From assembly GCA_902780785.1 (NCBI GenBank), contig CACZGS010000008.1:1-64000 (forward strand): 64,000 nt of DNA. The letters run 5' to 3'. This DNA comes from Oscillospiraceae bacterium. Its GTDB lineage: Bacteria; Bacillota; Clostridia; Saccharofermentanales; Saccharofermentanaceae. The notes beneath the pieces are model-generated. The model did not search any database. It saw only the letters and a program-made list of their open reading frames with translations, and was not told the origin of the DNA. The translations under genes were made by a program, and so were the position numbers. Shown here one piece after another: positions 43,407-51,865 of this stretch. Position 1 is the first letter of the stretch; the number at the start of each line of letters is the position of its first letter.

Positions 43407-44735
43407 ATGATACTCTCGGAAGAACACAGAATAAAAAAACATAACAATAAGAAGCTTCTTCACGAGATAGACAGTTACTGCTATAAAGTGAAGAACCTCT
43501 CCAACAGCGTTAACTACCTGATAAAACAGTGCTACCGCATTCACACGAAGATAAAGAACGGTAAGACTCTAGAAGAATGGGAAGATGAACTTATCAGAGC
43601 GATAAACAGCGGCATCACGGAATACAATTTGGGCCGCTCTGAAGTCAAGCGGTTACGTTATATTGATACCGATAACGGACACATAGCCGATGCATATTTC
43701 CTCAGCTGGTATCTGAAAGGAACAGAAGTATATAAAGAGGTTCCGTATGCGACATGCAGCCAGATATGCATACAGGAGAAATGCAGAGAGTGGAAGTCGT
43801 TCTACAGAGCGACAGCAGAATACGGGAAAGATCCAAAGAAGTTTAAGGAGCATCCGCATGTACCGGGATATCTGGACCCGAAAACAGGAAGAGGTTCTCT
43901 TGTGATAACCAGTCAGAACTTCAAGGTTGATGAGGCCGGTAAAGTAACCATGCCCAAGTTCCTCAGTGGCATACACATCCGTGCAAGACACGGAAATGTG
44001 AGGCAGATACGGATAAAGATGTTCAAGGACTCCATACTTGTCAGTCTGATGTATGAGAAAGAAGAAAAGACTACAAAAGGGACAAAGGTTATGGGGATAG
44101 ACTTGGGAGTAAACAATCTCATAGCAGCCGCATGGGATTCTGAAGACAGGCCTGTGCTAATCAACGGGAAACCGCTGAAATCGATAAACCAGTACTACAA
44201 CAAGGCAAAAGCGCATATGCAAAAGGAGGCGAAGATATATAACGGAAAGAACAGTACCAAAAGAATGAATAAACTTACGGCAAAAAGGAACCGCAAGATA
44301 AAAGACTACATGCACAAAGCAAGCAGGAAGATCGTAGACATGGCAGTCTCGTCAGGTGTCGGACTCATAGTGATTGGAGCCAATCACGGATGGAAACAGG
44401 AAGTACACATGGGAAACATAACAAACCAAACCTTTGTATCCATACCATATAAGACTCTTACTGACATGATTGTGTACAAAGCAAGACTTGAAGGCATTGA
44501 GGTAAAGACTGTGCGTGAGAGCTACACGAGCGGCACGAGTTATCTTGATGGAGAAAAGCCTGACAGAGCTCACTATGACAAGGCACGAAGAGTAGAACGC
44601 GGTCTATTCAAGAGCAACACCGGGATATTGATAAACGCAGACGTAAATGCTGCATATCAGATGATGAAGTTGGGTGAAGCAAGAGCAATTCCCATCAAGA
44701 CAGGAGAACAGATAATCAAGATAAAAGCAGCCTGA
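43407..44735 (+). CDS. tnpB: TnpB (IS200/IS605-type RNA-guided nuclease)
   Basis: A 442-residue TnpB. RuvC-I is GIDLGVNNL (Asp near residue 232); RuvC-III is NADVNAAYQMM (Asp near residue 412). The segment GLIVIGANHGWKQE, where RuvC-II would lie, has no acidic residue in the usual place; RESYTSGTSYLD (Glu near 371) may supply it, as in a known TnpB subgroup. No four-Cys zinc finger is seen in the Ser/Asp-rich region before RuvC-III. No tnpA is present. The 3' end of the gene and the next 100 bases would hold the guide RNA (omega RNA) in such elements, but the boundaries are not clear. Confidence 0.88.
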   Translation: MILSEEHRIKKHNNKKLLHEIDSYCYKVKNLSNSVNYLIKQCYRIHTKIKNGKTLEEWEDELIRAINSGITEYNLGRSEVKRLRYIDTDNGHIADAYFLSWYLKGTEVYKEVPYATCSQICIQEKCREWKSFYRATAEYGKDPKKFKEHPHVPGYLDPKTGRGSLVITSQNFKVDEAGKVTMPKFLSGIHIRARHGNVRQIRIKMFKDSILVSLMYEKEEKTTKGTKVMGIDLGVNNLIAAAWDSEDRPVLINGKPLKSINQYYNKAKAHMQKEAKIYNGKNSTKRMNKLTAKRNRKIKDYMHKASRKIVDMAVSSGVGLIVIGANHGWKQEVHMGNITNQTFVSIPYKTLTDMIVYKARLEGIEVKTVRESYTSGTSYLDGEKPDRAHYDKARRVERGLFKSNTGILINADVNAAYQMMKLGEARAIPIKTGEQIIKIKAA

Positions 44736-44878
44736 ATTATATCAGGTAGAGGCATCAGGCTAGTGCCATTAAAGAGCCGATATGATATATTCATTTCGGA
44801 GATTTATAAATATCAGTCACAAGCTGGTAAATAGCCATTGTGTTATTATTCAAAATAGCAAAGAAACCGGAGGCACAA
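44736..44878. other. Probable right end of the TnpB element
   Basis: The 143-base gap between tnpB and the dipeptidase gene is AT-rich with no ORF. By analogy to IS605-like elements the right end and the 3' part of an omega RNA should be here (ctgaattatatcaggtag follows the stop). I cannot mark the exact end. Confidence 0.3.
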
Positions 44879-46195
44879 ATGGAAAAATCCTCATTATCCG
44901 AACAGGAATTCGGCTTTATCACAAAGCTCATTTCAATAGACAGCACAGGCTCTTCGCCTGAGAAAAACGATACTTACGGAGATCTTCCCTACGGCATAAA
45001 ACCTTTTTCCGCACTGAAGTTTTTCCTGGATACGGCAGCAAAAGACGGCATGCGTACAGGAACCATAGATAACCGCGTCGGCTGGTGCGAGATCGGTCCG
45101 GAGAACGCTGAACTAATAGGCATCGTATGCCATCTGGACGTTGTTCCTTCTGGTGACGGATGGGATACTCCGCCGTTCCAGTTAACGCTTAAAGACGGCA
45201 TTCTCTACGGCCGCGGGATAGTTGACGACAAAGGCCCTGCAGCAGCAAGCTATATCGCCATGAAGAGGCTTCTGGACAGCGGCAGTGCTCTCAAAAAGAG
45301 AGTCCGTCTTATCCTCGGAACCGACGAAGAAAGGACATGTTCCTGCGTTGAGACCTATGCCGCAAAAGGCGAGATCCCTTCTTTCTCGATAACACCTGAT
45401 GCGGAATTCCCTGTCATCTATGCCGAGAAAGGCATCATGAACATCAAGGTCTCAAATGACACTCCTTCCAAGGTAACTGCGACAGCAGGTTCAGCTGCTA
45501 ACATGGTTCCCGCAAAGAGTGTCTGCACCGTCAACGGCAAGGAATACAAGGCCATGGGAAAGACCGCTCACGCATCAAAGCCGGAACTCGGAGTAAACGC
45601 GATTTTCGAGATGATAAAGATGCTTAATAACGATTCTTCAGATTATTCGGATTCTCCGATATTGAGCTTTATCGCGAACGAACTCGTTGATAAGACATCT
45701 GCCGAATACACCGGCTGCGACATCACTGACGAATCAGGCTCCGTTACAGCAAATCCTTCTATCTTAAAGTGCGGCGAAGACGGAGAATCCCTTATCATCG
45801 ACATCAGATGCCCTGTCAGCTACCAGATGGATTCGATCACTTCATTCATCGCCATGAAGGCAGCAAACTACGGCCTTTCAGTAGAAGTTACGAACCAGAT
45901 GGATCACCTTTACAAGGCCAAGGATCTGCCTGAGATCTCTGTTCTTACAGACATTTGGAAAGAAAACATGCCGTTATACAGCGGCTACAAGCCCGAATAT
46001 CTGGACCTCTATACCGAGCCTATCGCGATCGGCGGCGGCACTTATGCCAGACACATGCCCAACACCATTGCATTCGGAATCCAGACACCATGGCAGGAAG
46101 ACCAGTGCCATCAGGCAAACGAATGCCGTGCGCTTAAAGATCTCGAGACCGACATAAAGGTACTCACCGAAGCGATCAAGGCACTCACCGAATAA
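44879..46195 (+). CDS. M20 dipeptidase (PepV/Sapep type)
   Basis: A 438-residue zinc metallopeptidase of family M20. The metal motifs are complete: CHLDVVPSGDGWDTPPF (about residues 85-101), YGRGIVDDKGP (about 112-122), LGTDEERTCSC and the late PIAIGGGTYARHMPN. These proteins cleave dipeptides and are cytoplasmic. ATG 44879 is chosen because GGAGG lies six bases upstream; the longer frame has no ribosome site. It is alone, between the IS region and a convergent terminator. Confidence 0.9.
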   Translation: MEKSSLSEQEFGFITKLISIDSTGSSPEKNDTYGDLPYGIKPFSALKFFLDTAAKDGMRTGTIDNRVGWCEIGPENAELIGIVCHLDVVPSGDGWDTPPFQLTLKDGILYGRGIVDDKGPAAASYIAMKRLLDSGSALKKRVRLILGTDEERTCSCVETYAAKGEIPSFSITPDAEFPVIYAEKGIMNIKVSNDTPSKVTATAGSAANMVPAKSVCTVNGKEYKAMGKTAHASKPELGVNAIFEMIKMLNNDSSDYSDSPILSFIANELVDKTSAEYTGCDITDESGSVTANPSILKCGEDGESLIIDIRCPVSYQMDSITSFIAMKAANYGLSVEVTNQMDHLYKAKDLPEISVLTDIWKENMPLYSGYKPEYLDLYTEPIAIGGGTYARHMPNTIAFGIQTPWQEDQCHQANECRALKDLETDIKVLTEAIKALTE

Positions 46196-46219
46196 GTTTT
46201 CCGATATATGACCAAACAA

Positions 46220-46248
46220 AAAGCGCTGACCGTAACGATCAGCGCTTT
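46220..46248. terminator. Bidirectional terminator
   Basis: Stem aaagcgctga / tcagcgcttt (10 bp) with a nine-base loop between converging dipeptidase and NlpC genes; T-rich on both outer sides. Confidence 0.85.
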
Positions 46249-46267
46249 ATTATTGCATTTGGTTTTA

Positions 46268-47563
46268 CTATATGACTCGTCTGATATGCGCGACATTCTT
46301 GGCACTTGAGAAATTGTCTTCGACTACGCCGTAAGCTTTACCCTTGGCATGTACGTATTTACCGCCGCCGATATAGATAGCTGAGTGCTCCATCGTTCCG
46401 TCGCCATTACGGTCGAAGCAGATGATATCGCCGCACTGGATGTCGTCCTTGGAAACCTCTTTGCCCTTCTTGGACTGCGATGTAGCGCCGTGAGGCAACG
46501 AGACGTTGTAGTAATTCTTGAAGCAGTACATAACGAATCCGGAGCAGTCAAAACCCTTGGAAGGAGATGCACCGCCGGCAACGTACTTGCATCCGATAAA
46601 GCTTCTTACGTACTTAGCGAAATCTCCGGACTTATCGCCAACCTTCGAAGAGGAAGATGATGAGCTGCTGCTACTGCTGCTCGAAGATGACGAGGACGAA
46701 GAGGATGAAGATCCGCCGCCCGAGGGTGCTTTAGATGATGTAAGGCTTGCCTTAACGTAATATCCTGAACTTGATTTATACCAGCCGTTATCAGTCTCGG
46801 CGACTACGGATATCTTAGCGCCTGACTTAAGTGTCGAGAGCAACGAATATGAGATGCCCGGGCCTGATCTTGTATTGAGACTGCAGGTAGCATAAACGGT
46901 CTTGGATACCTTTGTCTCTTTAACGTTATTGTTTGTCTTTGTAGATGATTTAGATGAAGATGATGTGCTTGCCTTCTTCTTCGGCTTAGGTGTCGGCTTC
47001 GGAGTAGGAGTATTTGTAGGAACAGGTGTGATGAGAGTTGCGGAAAGATCCTCATTTCTCAGATATCCCGTTGTACCGTCCTCCAGCCTTACAAGAGACC
47101 ATTCCTTTGTATAAGAGAGTCTTCTGAATGAATCACCGATCTTGAGCTTGATCTCAGGAACAGGCTCATTCTTCTTAGTCTTTGCATCGGAAGAATTAGG
47201 GAGCGTGGGCGATACAAGAGAAGTATCTACCTTCAGCCAGTAAACTGCGCCGTCATAAGTAACAGGATCCGTAGGATCGTTACCATAGTCGATCTTAACA
47301 TCAGCAAAAGAAGTTGTAGCTACGAAAGTATAATCCTTAATGCTTACATTAGGATTACCGAGGCTTACGGTAACAAGGCCTGTCTCCAAAGGTTCGTCAT
47401 CCATCAACTGTCTCTGGAAGAAATCGACCGAACCGGGAGCCAGAAGCGAAGGGCTCTGAAGGCGTGTATCGTTATTGGATCCGCATTCATAAATGCAGAT
47501 AGAACCGATGGCAACAACTGCCGCCAAAGAAGCCGATAAGATGTTAAACAACCTGTAATTCAA
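46268..47563 (-). CDS. Secreted NlpC/P60 (C40) peptidoglycan hydrolase with SH3 domains
   Basis: A 431-residue exported protein. A hydrophobic N-terminal segment (residues 5-25) serves as signal/anchor. An SH3-like region (about 110-175) and a second SH3_3 domain (TVYATCSLNTRSGPG, then GWYKSSSGYYVK) follow Pro/Lys- and Ser-rich linkers. A run of about 24 serines precedes the C-terminal C40 domain: FDCSGF (catalytic Cys), MEHSAIYIG (His) and KYVHAKG. It cuts stem peptides of peptidoglycan. The TTG start at 47563 has GGAGAAGG seven bases upstream. The poly-Ser linker is likely to vary in length. Confidence 0.88.
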   Translation of the reverse strand: MNYRLFNILSASLAAVVAIGSICIYECGSNNDTRLQSPSLLAPGSVDFFQRQLMDDEPLETGLVTVSLGNPNVSIKDYTFVATTSFADVKIDYGNDPTDPVTYDGAVYWLKVDTSLVSPTLPNSSDAKTKKNEPVPEIKLKIGDSFRRLSYTKEWSLVRLEDGTTGYLRNEDLSATLITPVPTNTPTPKPTPKPKKKASTSSSSKSSTKTNNNVKETKVSKTVYATCSLNTRSGPGISYSLLSTLKSGAKISVVAETDNGWYKSSSGYYVKASLTSSKAPSGGGSSSSSSSSSSSSSSSSSSSSSSKVGDKSGDFAKYVRSFIGCKYVAGGASPSKGFDCSGFVMYCFKNYYNVSLPHGATSQSKKGKEVSKDDIQCGDIICFDRNGDGTMEHSAIYIGGGKYVHAKGKAYGVVEDNFSSAKNVAHIRRVI

Positions 47564-47742
47564 TTATTGACCTTCTCCTTTGGTATGCCCAATCTTCTTT
47601 GTACTGTAATTCTACCATCTATGTCCCTGATATTTCCCCCATTTCTAAGCAAAATCAAGGCAGATGACCGAAAATGCCACAGATTTGTAACATAAAAAGG
47701 GCGATTTTCGATGTTTTCGAGGGATTCTCAGGAAAAATAAAA

Positions 47743-47769
47743 CAGCCTCCGCTTATTAAACGGAGGCTG
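47743..47769 (-). terminator. Terminator of the tRNA operon
   Basis: Stem cagcctccg / cggaggctg (9 bp), followed on the minus strand by TTTTATTTTTCC, 15 bases after tRNA-Lys. Confidence 0.88.
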
Positions 47770-47783
47770 GGATTTAATCAATT

Positions 47784-47859
47784 TGGTGGCTCACTGGAGG
47801 TTCGAACTCCAGACCCCTTGATTAAAAGTCAAGTGCTCTACCGGCTGAGCTAGTGAACC
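47784..47859 (-). tRNA. tRNA-Lys (TTT)
   Basis: A 76-nt cloverleaf with acceptor GGTTCAC/GTGAGCC, anticodon loop CTTTTAA (anticodon TTT), T-loop TTCGAAC and an encoded CCA. It is the last gene of a His-Gln-Lys tRNA operon. Confidence 0.97.
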
Positions 47860-47862
47860 ATT

Positions 47863-47937
47863 TGGCTGGGGTGGCAGGATTTGAACCTACGAATGCGGGA
47901 GTCAAAGACCCGTGCCTTACCCCTTGGCTACACCCCA
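47863..47937 (-). tRNA. tRNA-Gln (TTG)
   Basis: A 75-nt cloverleaf: acceptor TGGGGTG/CACCCCA, anticodon loop CTTTGAC (anticodon TTG), T-loop TTCAAAT and encoded CCA. The closing pair of the anticodon stem is T-T, otherwise normal. Confidence 0.96.
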
Positions 47938-47960
47938 GTGATAAGAGGCAATTAAAAAAT

Positions 47961-48038
47961 TGGGGTGGGATATGGGATTCGAACCCATGATATCTAGTGC
48001 CACAAACTAGCGCTCTAACCAACTGAACTAATCCCACC
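47961..48038 (-). tRNA. tRNA-His (GTG)
   Basis: Anticodon loop TTGTGGC (anticodon GTG), acceptor GTGGGAT/ATCCCAC with the extra G(-1) opposite C73 that marks tRNA-His, T-loop TTCGAAT and encoded CCA. First gene of the tRNA operon. Confidence 0.97.
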
Positions 48039-48059
48039 ATGACAGCCAATTGCCTCAAA

Positions 48060-48088
48060 AGTATAATGTTAAGTGCGTTTTAAGTCAA
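48060..48088 (-). promoter_or_regulatory. tRNA operon promoter
   Basis: Minus-strand TTGACT (48083-48088), 17 bases, TATACT (48060-48065), 22 bases before tRNA-His. Confidence 0.75.
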
Positions 48089-48096
48089 GCAGTTTA

Positions 48097-48123
48097 TTGC
48101 ACCATAAAATAAAGATGTATAAT
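48097..48123 (+). promoter_or_regulatory. Possible argJ promoter
   Basis: TTGCAC (48097-48102) and TATAAT (48118-48123) on the plus strand are 15 bases apart, shorter than ideal, 125 bases before argJ. The long leader shows no obvious hairpin. Confidence 0.35.
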
Positions 48124-48247
48124 ATACGGTCGTTACTGATATTATTCAGTTGACTACTATCTTACGCAAGTGTATTATATGCGGAATTATACAATCCTTT
48201 GCATAAATATTCATTTGCATCAGATTCTTATTTAAGAGGTTTTTATT

Positions 48248-49501
48248 ATGGAAGAAGAATTAACTAAATCCTATATAACAATGCCTAAGGGCTTTAAGGC
48301 AAACGGCGTATCTGCCGGCATGAAGTGCGCTGATCCCGCAAACATCAATGAAAACGATCCCAAATCCTCTTACCTTGATGTCGGTATGATCTGTTCAGAC
48401 ACCTTATGCAACGTTGCCGGCGTTTACACATCCAACCTCGTAAAGGGTCATTCCCTCGTAAGATCACTTAACATCATCGAAAACACAGGCAAAGCACGTG
48501 CGATCATTACAAACAGCAAAGTCGCTAATGCAGGCGTAGGAGCAGTCGGCGTTGAAGACGCAGCCAAAGTCGCTGAAGCTGCTTCTTCCCTTCTCGGCTG
48601 CGATGCATCTGAGATCCTCACGGCTTCCACAGGCGTTATCGGATCCAGACTTCCTCTTGATAAGATGCTTCCCGTCATCCCTTCTCTCGTAAACGGACTT
48701 TCTTCTTCAGAAGATGCCGCTCACAACGCAGAGTATGCCATGATGACAACAGATACGGTTCCCAAGGAAGTATCCGCACAGATCGAGCTTACAGACGGCA
48801 AGACAGTTACCATCTCCGGCATCGCTAAAGGTTCCGGAATGATCCACCCTAACCTCGCCACCATGATCAGCATCTTCACCACTGACTGCGGCATCGATTC
48901 AGCTTCCCTGAAGAAGATGCTCCAGAAGGCCGTTAAATACACTTTTAACCGCGTCTCAGTCGACGGAGACACATCCGTCTGCGATATGGTCGTAATCTTC
49001 GCTAACGGCGCCTCAGGCGTTTCCGTAGAAGAAGGAAGTGAAGATTATCAGCTCGTTGAGAACGCGTTCTGCGGGCTCGCTGAGGACATTGCAAGGATGA
49101 TCGCTGCAGACGGCGAAGGAGCTACAAAGTTTGTTGAGATCGAAGTTCACGGCGCTAAGGACGAGAAAGACGCAAAGCTCATCGTCACATCAGTCGCAAG
49201 ATCACCTCTCTGCAAGACCGCTTTCTTCGGCGAAGACGCAAACATCGGCCGTATCCTCACGGCAGTCGGCTACTCCGGTGCTATGTTCGATCCCGAGAAG
49301 GTCGACATTCATTTAAACGGAATGCTCATGTACAAGGACGGCGCAGCCGTTGCTTTCGATGAGGACGAAGCCGCCAAGCTGCTCTCCGAGCACGACCTCA
49401 AGGTAGACATCACACTTTACGAAGGCGATGCTTACGACAGAATGTTCACCTGCGACTTCTCCTATGATTACGTAAAGATCAACGGAAGCTACAGAACATA
49501 A
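48248..49501 (+). CDS. argJ: Bifunctional ornithine acetyltransferase/N-acetylglutamate synthase
   Basis: A 417-residue ArgJ. The self-cleavage site lies in KGSGMIHPNLATM (the bond before Thr, about residue 199), giving alpha and beta chains, and TNSKVANAG and GEDANIGRI are typical. It recycles the acetyl group between N-acetylornithine and glutamate in arginine synthesis. AAGAGG lies eight bases before the ATG. No other arg gene is next to it in this window, which is unusual for an arginine cluster. Confidence 0.95.
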   Translation: MEEELTKSYITMPKGFKANGVSAGMKCADPANINENDPKSSYLDVGMICSDTLCNVAGVYTSNLVKGHSLVRSLNIIENTGKARAIITNSKVANAGVGAVGVEDAAKVAEAASSLLGCDASEILTASTGVIGSRLPLDKMLPVIPSLVNGLSSSEDAAHNAEYAMMTTDTVPKEVSAQIELTDGKTVTISGIAKGSGMIHPNLATMISIFTTDCGIDSASLKKMLQKAVKYTFNRVSVDGDTSVCDMVVIFANGASGVSVEEGSEDYQLVENAFCGLAEDIARMIAADGEGATKFVEIEVHGAKDEKDAKLIVTSVARSPLCKTAFFGEDANIGRILTAVGYSGAMFDPEKVDIHLNGMLMYKDGAAVAFDEDEAAKLLSEHDLKVDITLYEGDAYDRMFTCDFSYDYVKINGSYRT

Positions 49502-49527
49502 GCTATAGTTTTTTCAGAGTAGTATTC

Positions 49528-49560
49528 AGGCAGCCTTCTTAAATGAACGGCTGCCTTTTT
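49528..49560 (+). terminator. argJ terminator
   Basis: Stem aggcagcc / ggctgcct with a 13-base loop followed by ttttt, 27 bases after argJ. Confidence 0.85.
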
Positions 49561-49626
49561 CATTGTTGTCCTGTAATTCGAAAACGAACGGCAAAACAAC
49601 GGCAACGCCTATATACCGCGAATAAA

Positions 49627-49659
49627 ACACCCCGCAAGGAACAAATCCTCACGGGGTGT
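49627..49659 (-). terminator. tig terminator
   Basis: Stem acaccccg / cggggtgt, with an inner aagga/tcctc extension, followed on the minus strand by TTTATT; 28 bases after the tig stop. Confidence 0.82.
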
Positions 49660-49686
49660 ATGTGATTACAATAATCCAGAGAAGAA

Positions 49687-51015
49687 TTACTCTTCTGTCT
49701 TAGCCTCTTCAGCGGGTGCCTCAGGCTCCTTGGGCTCAACCTTGACCGCCTTGGATGCAAGATACTCAACCGTCTTACGGGCGCGGATGGAATCCTTGAT
49801 GAATGCGGAATCCTCGCCGATGGACTTCTTAACTTCCTCAACGTCGATCTTGTATGTGTTAGCGATCTGTGAGAGCTCTTCGTTGTAGTCCTCGTCTGTA
49901 ACCTCAGGGTTGATCTTCTCTGTGATCTTTTCGATAACGAGTGAAGACTTAACTCTTACGCGTGCCATGGGCTCAAGAGACTTCTTGAATTCGTCCATGC
50001 TCTGGCCGACATACTGGAGATACATGTCAAGAGCGATGCCCTGGTTGGACATACGAGCTGCCTGATCGTCAGCCATCTGCTCTACTTCGTTCTGTACCAT
50101 TGACTCAGGGATGTCGATCTCGCAGTTGTCACATACGGCACGAACTGTCTCATTCTCGAAAGCTGCCTTGTTGTCCTTGTCAGCTCTCTCCTGCTGCTTT
50201 GCTCTTACGTCAGCCTTAAGCTCGTCAAGAGTATCGAACTCGGAAACGTCCTTTGCGAACTCGTCGTCGAGCTCAGGAACGATCTCTGTCTTGATTGCGT
50301 GGATCTTTACGTTAAATGTAGCATCAGCGCCCTTGAGGTCTTCTGCATGATAATCTTCAGGGAACTTAACTTCGATTGTGAACTCTTCACCAACGTTGTG
50401 GCCTGCAACCTGCTCCTCGAAGCCGGGGATGAAGGACTTTGAACCGAGCTTGAGGTTATAACCCTCGCCCTTGCCGCCTTCGAAAGCAACGCCATCCTTG
50501 AATCCTTCGTAGTCGATCGTAACTGTGTCGCCTTCCTGAGCTGCACGGTCTTCAACTTCCTCAAGAGAAGCATTTCTCTTTCTCATGCGCTCGATCTCAG
50601 CGTCAACGTCCTCATCTGTAACAACCTGATCCTTGAAAGGAACTTCAACGCCCTCATACTGACCAAGCTCGAACTCAGGCTTTACGTAAACTGTGATCGT
50701 GTACTTGATGCCGTCCTCGTTGATGTCTGTAACATCCATCTCAGGTCTTGAAACAACCTTGAGGTCGTGCTCCTTAACTGCTTCAGGATACTGAGCATTT
50801 GCGATCTCGTTCATAGCGTCCTCATAAAGTACGCCCTCACCGTAATACTGGCAGACAAGCTGATAAGGAACCTTGCCCTTACGGAAGCCGGGAACCTGGA
50901 AACGGTTCTTGTTCTTGCTGTAAGCCTTCTTTAAGGCTTCGTTCCACTCTTCCTTGCTTGACTCAAGGCTGATTACAACCTGAGAGTGTTCTTTCTTCTC
51001 AATTGTGGATGCCAT
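49687..51015 (-). CDS. tig: Trigger factor (ribosome-associated chaperone, PPIase)
   Basis: A 442-residue trigger factor. The ribosome-binding N-domain has VPGFRKGKVPYQL (GFRxGKxP signature, about residues 39-51). The FKBP-type domain lies at about 160-245 (QEGDTVTIDYEGFKDG, FIPGFEEQVAGHNVGE). The C-terminal helical chaperone domain ends in a Glu/Ala/Pro-rich tail. It helps nascent chains fold. GGAGG lies nine bases before the ATG. Downstream clpP/clpX, often seen after tig, are absent because convergent argJ follows. Confidence 0.96.
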   Translation of the reverse strand: MASTIEKKEHSQVVISLESSKEEWNEALKKAYSKNKNRFQVPGFRKGKVPYQLVCQYYGEGVLYEDAMNEIANAQYPEAVKEHDLKVVSRPEMDVTDINEDGIKYTITVYVKPEFELGQYEGVEVPFKDQVVTDEDVDAEIERMRKRNASLEEVEDRAAQEGDTVTIDYEGFKDGVAFEGGKGEGYNLKLGSKSFIPGFEEQVAGHNVGEEFTIEVKFPEDYHAEDLKGADATFNVKIHAIKTEIVPELDDEFAKDVSEFDTLDELKADVRAKQQERADKDNKAAFENETVRAVCDNCEIDIPESMVQNEVEQMADDQAARMSNQGIALDMYLQYVGQSMDEFKKSLEPMARVRVKSSLVIEKITEKINPEVTDEDYNEELSQIANTYKIDVEEVKKSIGEDSAFIKDSIRARKTVEYLASKAVKVEPKEPEAPAEEAKTEE

Positions 51016-51095
51016 GTTATATATCCTCCAAAATAATTATTATTAATTTATAGCCGAGTATGAATTGTATCACAGCACGGTAAAAGATTGCAATA

Positions 51096-51620
51096 TTATA
51101 ATACGGTTACTTGTATTCCCTTTAAGACATCGAGTGTTGCCTGGTGAAGATCAGGAGCAAAAGATGCCGTGAGGGACGAATCTACAATGATCTCTGCTTC
51201 AGGGCATGCTGCCTTTGCGATTACGGCATTGGAGACTACGCAGATGTTGGAAACGAGGCCGCAGACTTCGATGCTCGAGATCTCTGAAGCGTTCTCCTTA
51301 AGGTAGTTTGCGAGATCGACACTTCCGAATGTGAGCTTTTCGAAGCACTTCTTGCCTTCGAGCAAGGGCTTAAGCTCCTCACAGAGGCCCCAGCCGTCTG
51401 AGCCCTTGATGCAGTGAGGTACAGGCAGGTTCTTTCCTTCCTGTGTCTCCATATAGTTCTCGAAATGGGTATCAAGCGTATAGACAATCTCATCGCCTGA
51501 TCCTTCAAATTCCCTGATCTTCGAGATGATGCCGGGAATGATCTTGTCAGCACCTTCAAAACCGAGTGCTCCGTCGATAAAATCCTTCTGCATGTCTACG
51601 ACAACAAGAACCTTACGCAT
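51096..51620 (-). CDS. Isochorismatase-family cysteine hydrolase (nicotinamidase-like)
   Basis: A 174-residue enzyme of the PncA type. VVDMQKDFIDG (catalytic Asp near residue 9), DTHFENY (metal His) and PHCIKGSDGW are followed by CGLVSNICVVSNA (nucleophilic Cys near residue 127). The likely reaction is nicotinamide to nicotinate. AGGAGG lies six bases before the ATG. It stands 81 bases upstream of tig with no terminator between, so read-through to tig is possible. Confidence 0.85.
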   Translation of the reverse strand: MRKVLVVVDMQKDFIDGALGFEGADKIIPGIISKIREFEGSGDEIVYTLDTHFENYMETQEGKNLPVPHCIKGSDGWGLCEELKPLLEGKKCFEKLTFGSVDLANYLKENASEISSIEVCGLVSNICVVSNAVIAKAACPEAEIIVDSSLTASFAPDLHQATLDVLKGIQVTVL

Positions 51621-51642
51621 GTGATTACCTCCTTCGGGTATT

Positions 51643-51671
51643 AAAAAAGCTGCCGCCTTAAAGCAACAGCT
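51643..51671 (-). terminator. tRNA-Arg terminator
   Basis: Minus-strand hairpin AGCTG...CAGCT, with two G-U pairs and two GC pairs within the stem, followed by TTTTTT. It ends eight bases after tRNA-Arg and precedes the nicotinamidase gene. Confidence 0.8.
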
Positions 51672-51678
51672 TTGTTTC

Positions 51679-51755
<77 letters not shown>

Positions 51756-51788
51756 GTATAAATCCATTGGTCTCCCAATAGCCTAATA

Positions 51789-51817
51789 ATGATATTACTT
51801 GAAGCCTTGAATGTCAA
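51789..51817 (-). promoter_or_regulatory. tRNA-Arg promoter
   Basis: Minus-strand TTGACA (51812-51817), 17 bases, TATCAT (51789-51794), about 34 bases before tRNA-Arg. Its -35 abuts the -35 of the opposite promoter at 51807. Confidence 0.75.
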
Positions 51818-51835
51818 TCACGATTTGGATAGAAT
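51807..51835 (+). promoter_or_regulatory. Promoter of the tyrosine phosphatase gene
   Basis: TTGAAT (51807-51812), 17 bases, TAGAAT (51830-51835) on the plus strand, about 31 bases before the ATG. It shares one base with the -35 of the divergent tRNA promoter. Confidence 0.65.
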
Positions 51836-51865
51836 ACTTGCGATTAAATCATATGGGGAATAAAC

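Noticed and set aside
46640..46710. Minisatellite-like triplet repeat
   Set aside because: It is the poly-serine linker of the NlpC/P60 protein; the DNA uses mixed Ser codons and is explained by the coding role.
47822..48058. A 78-codon minus-strand frame
   Set aside because: It spans tRNA-Gln and tRNA-His and cannot be a real gene.
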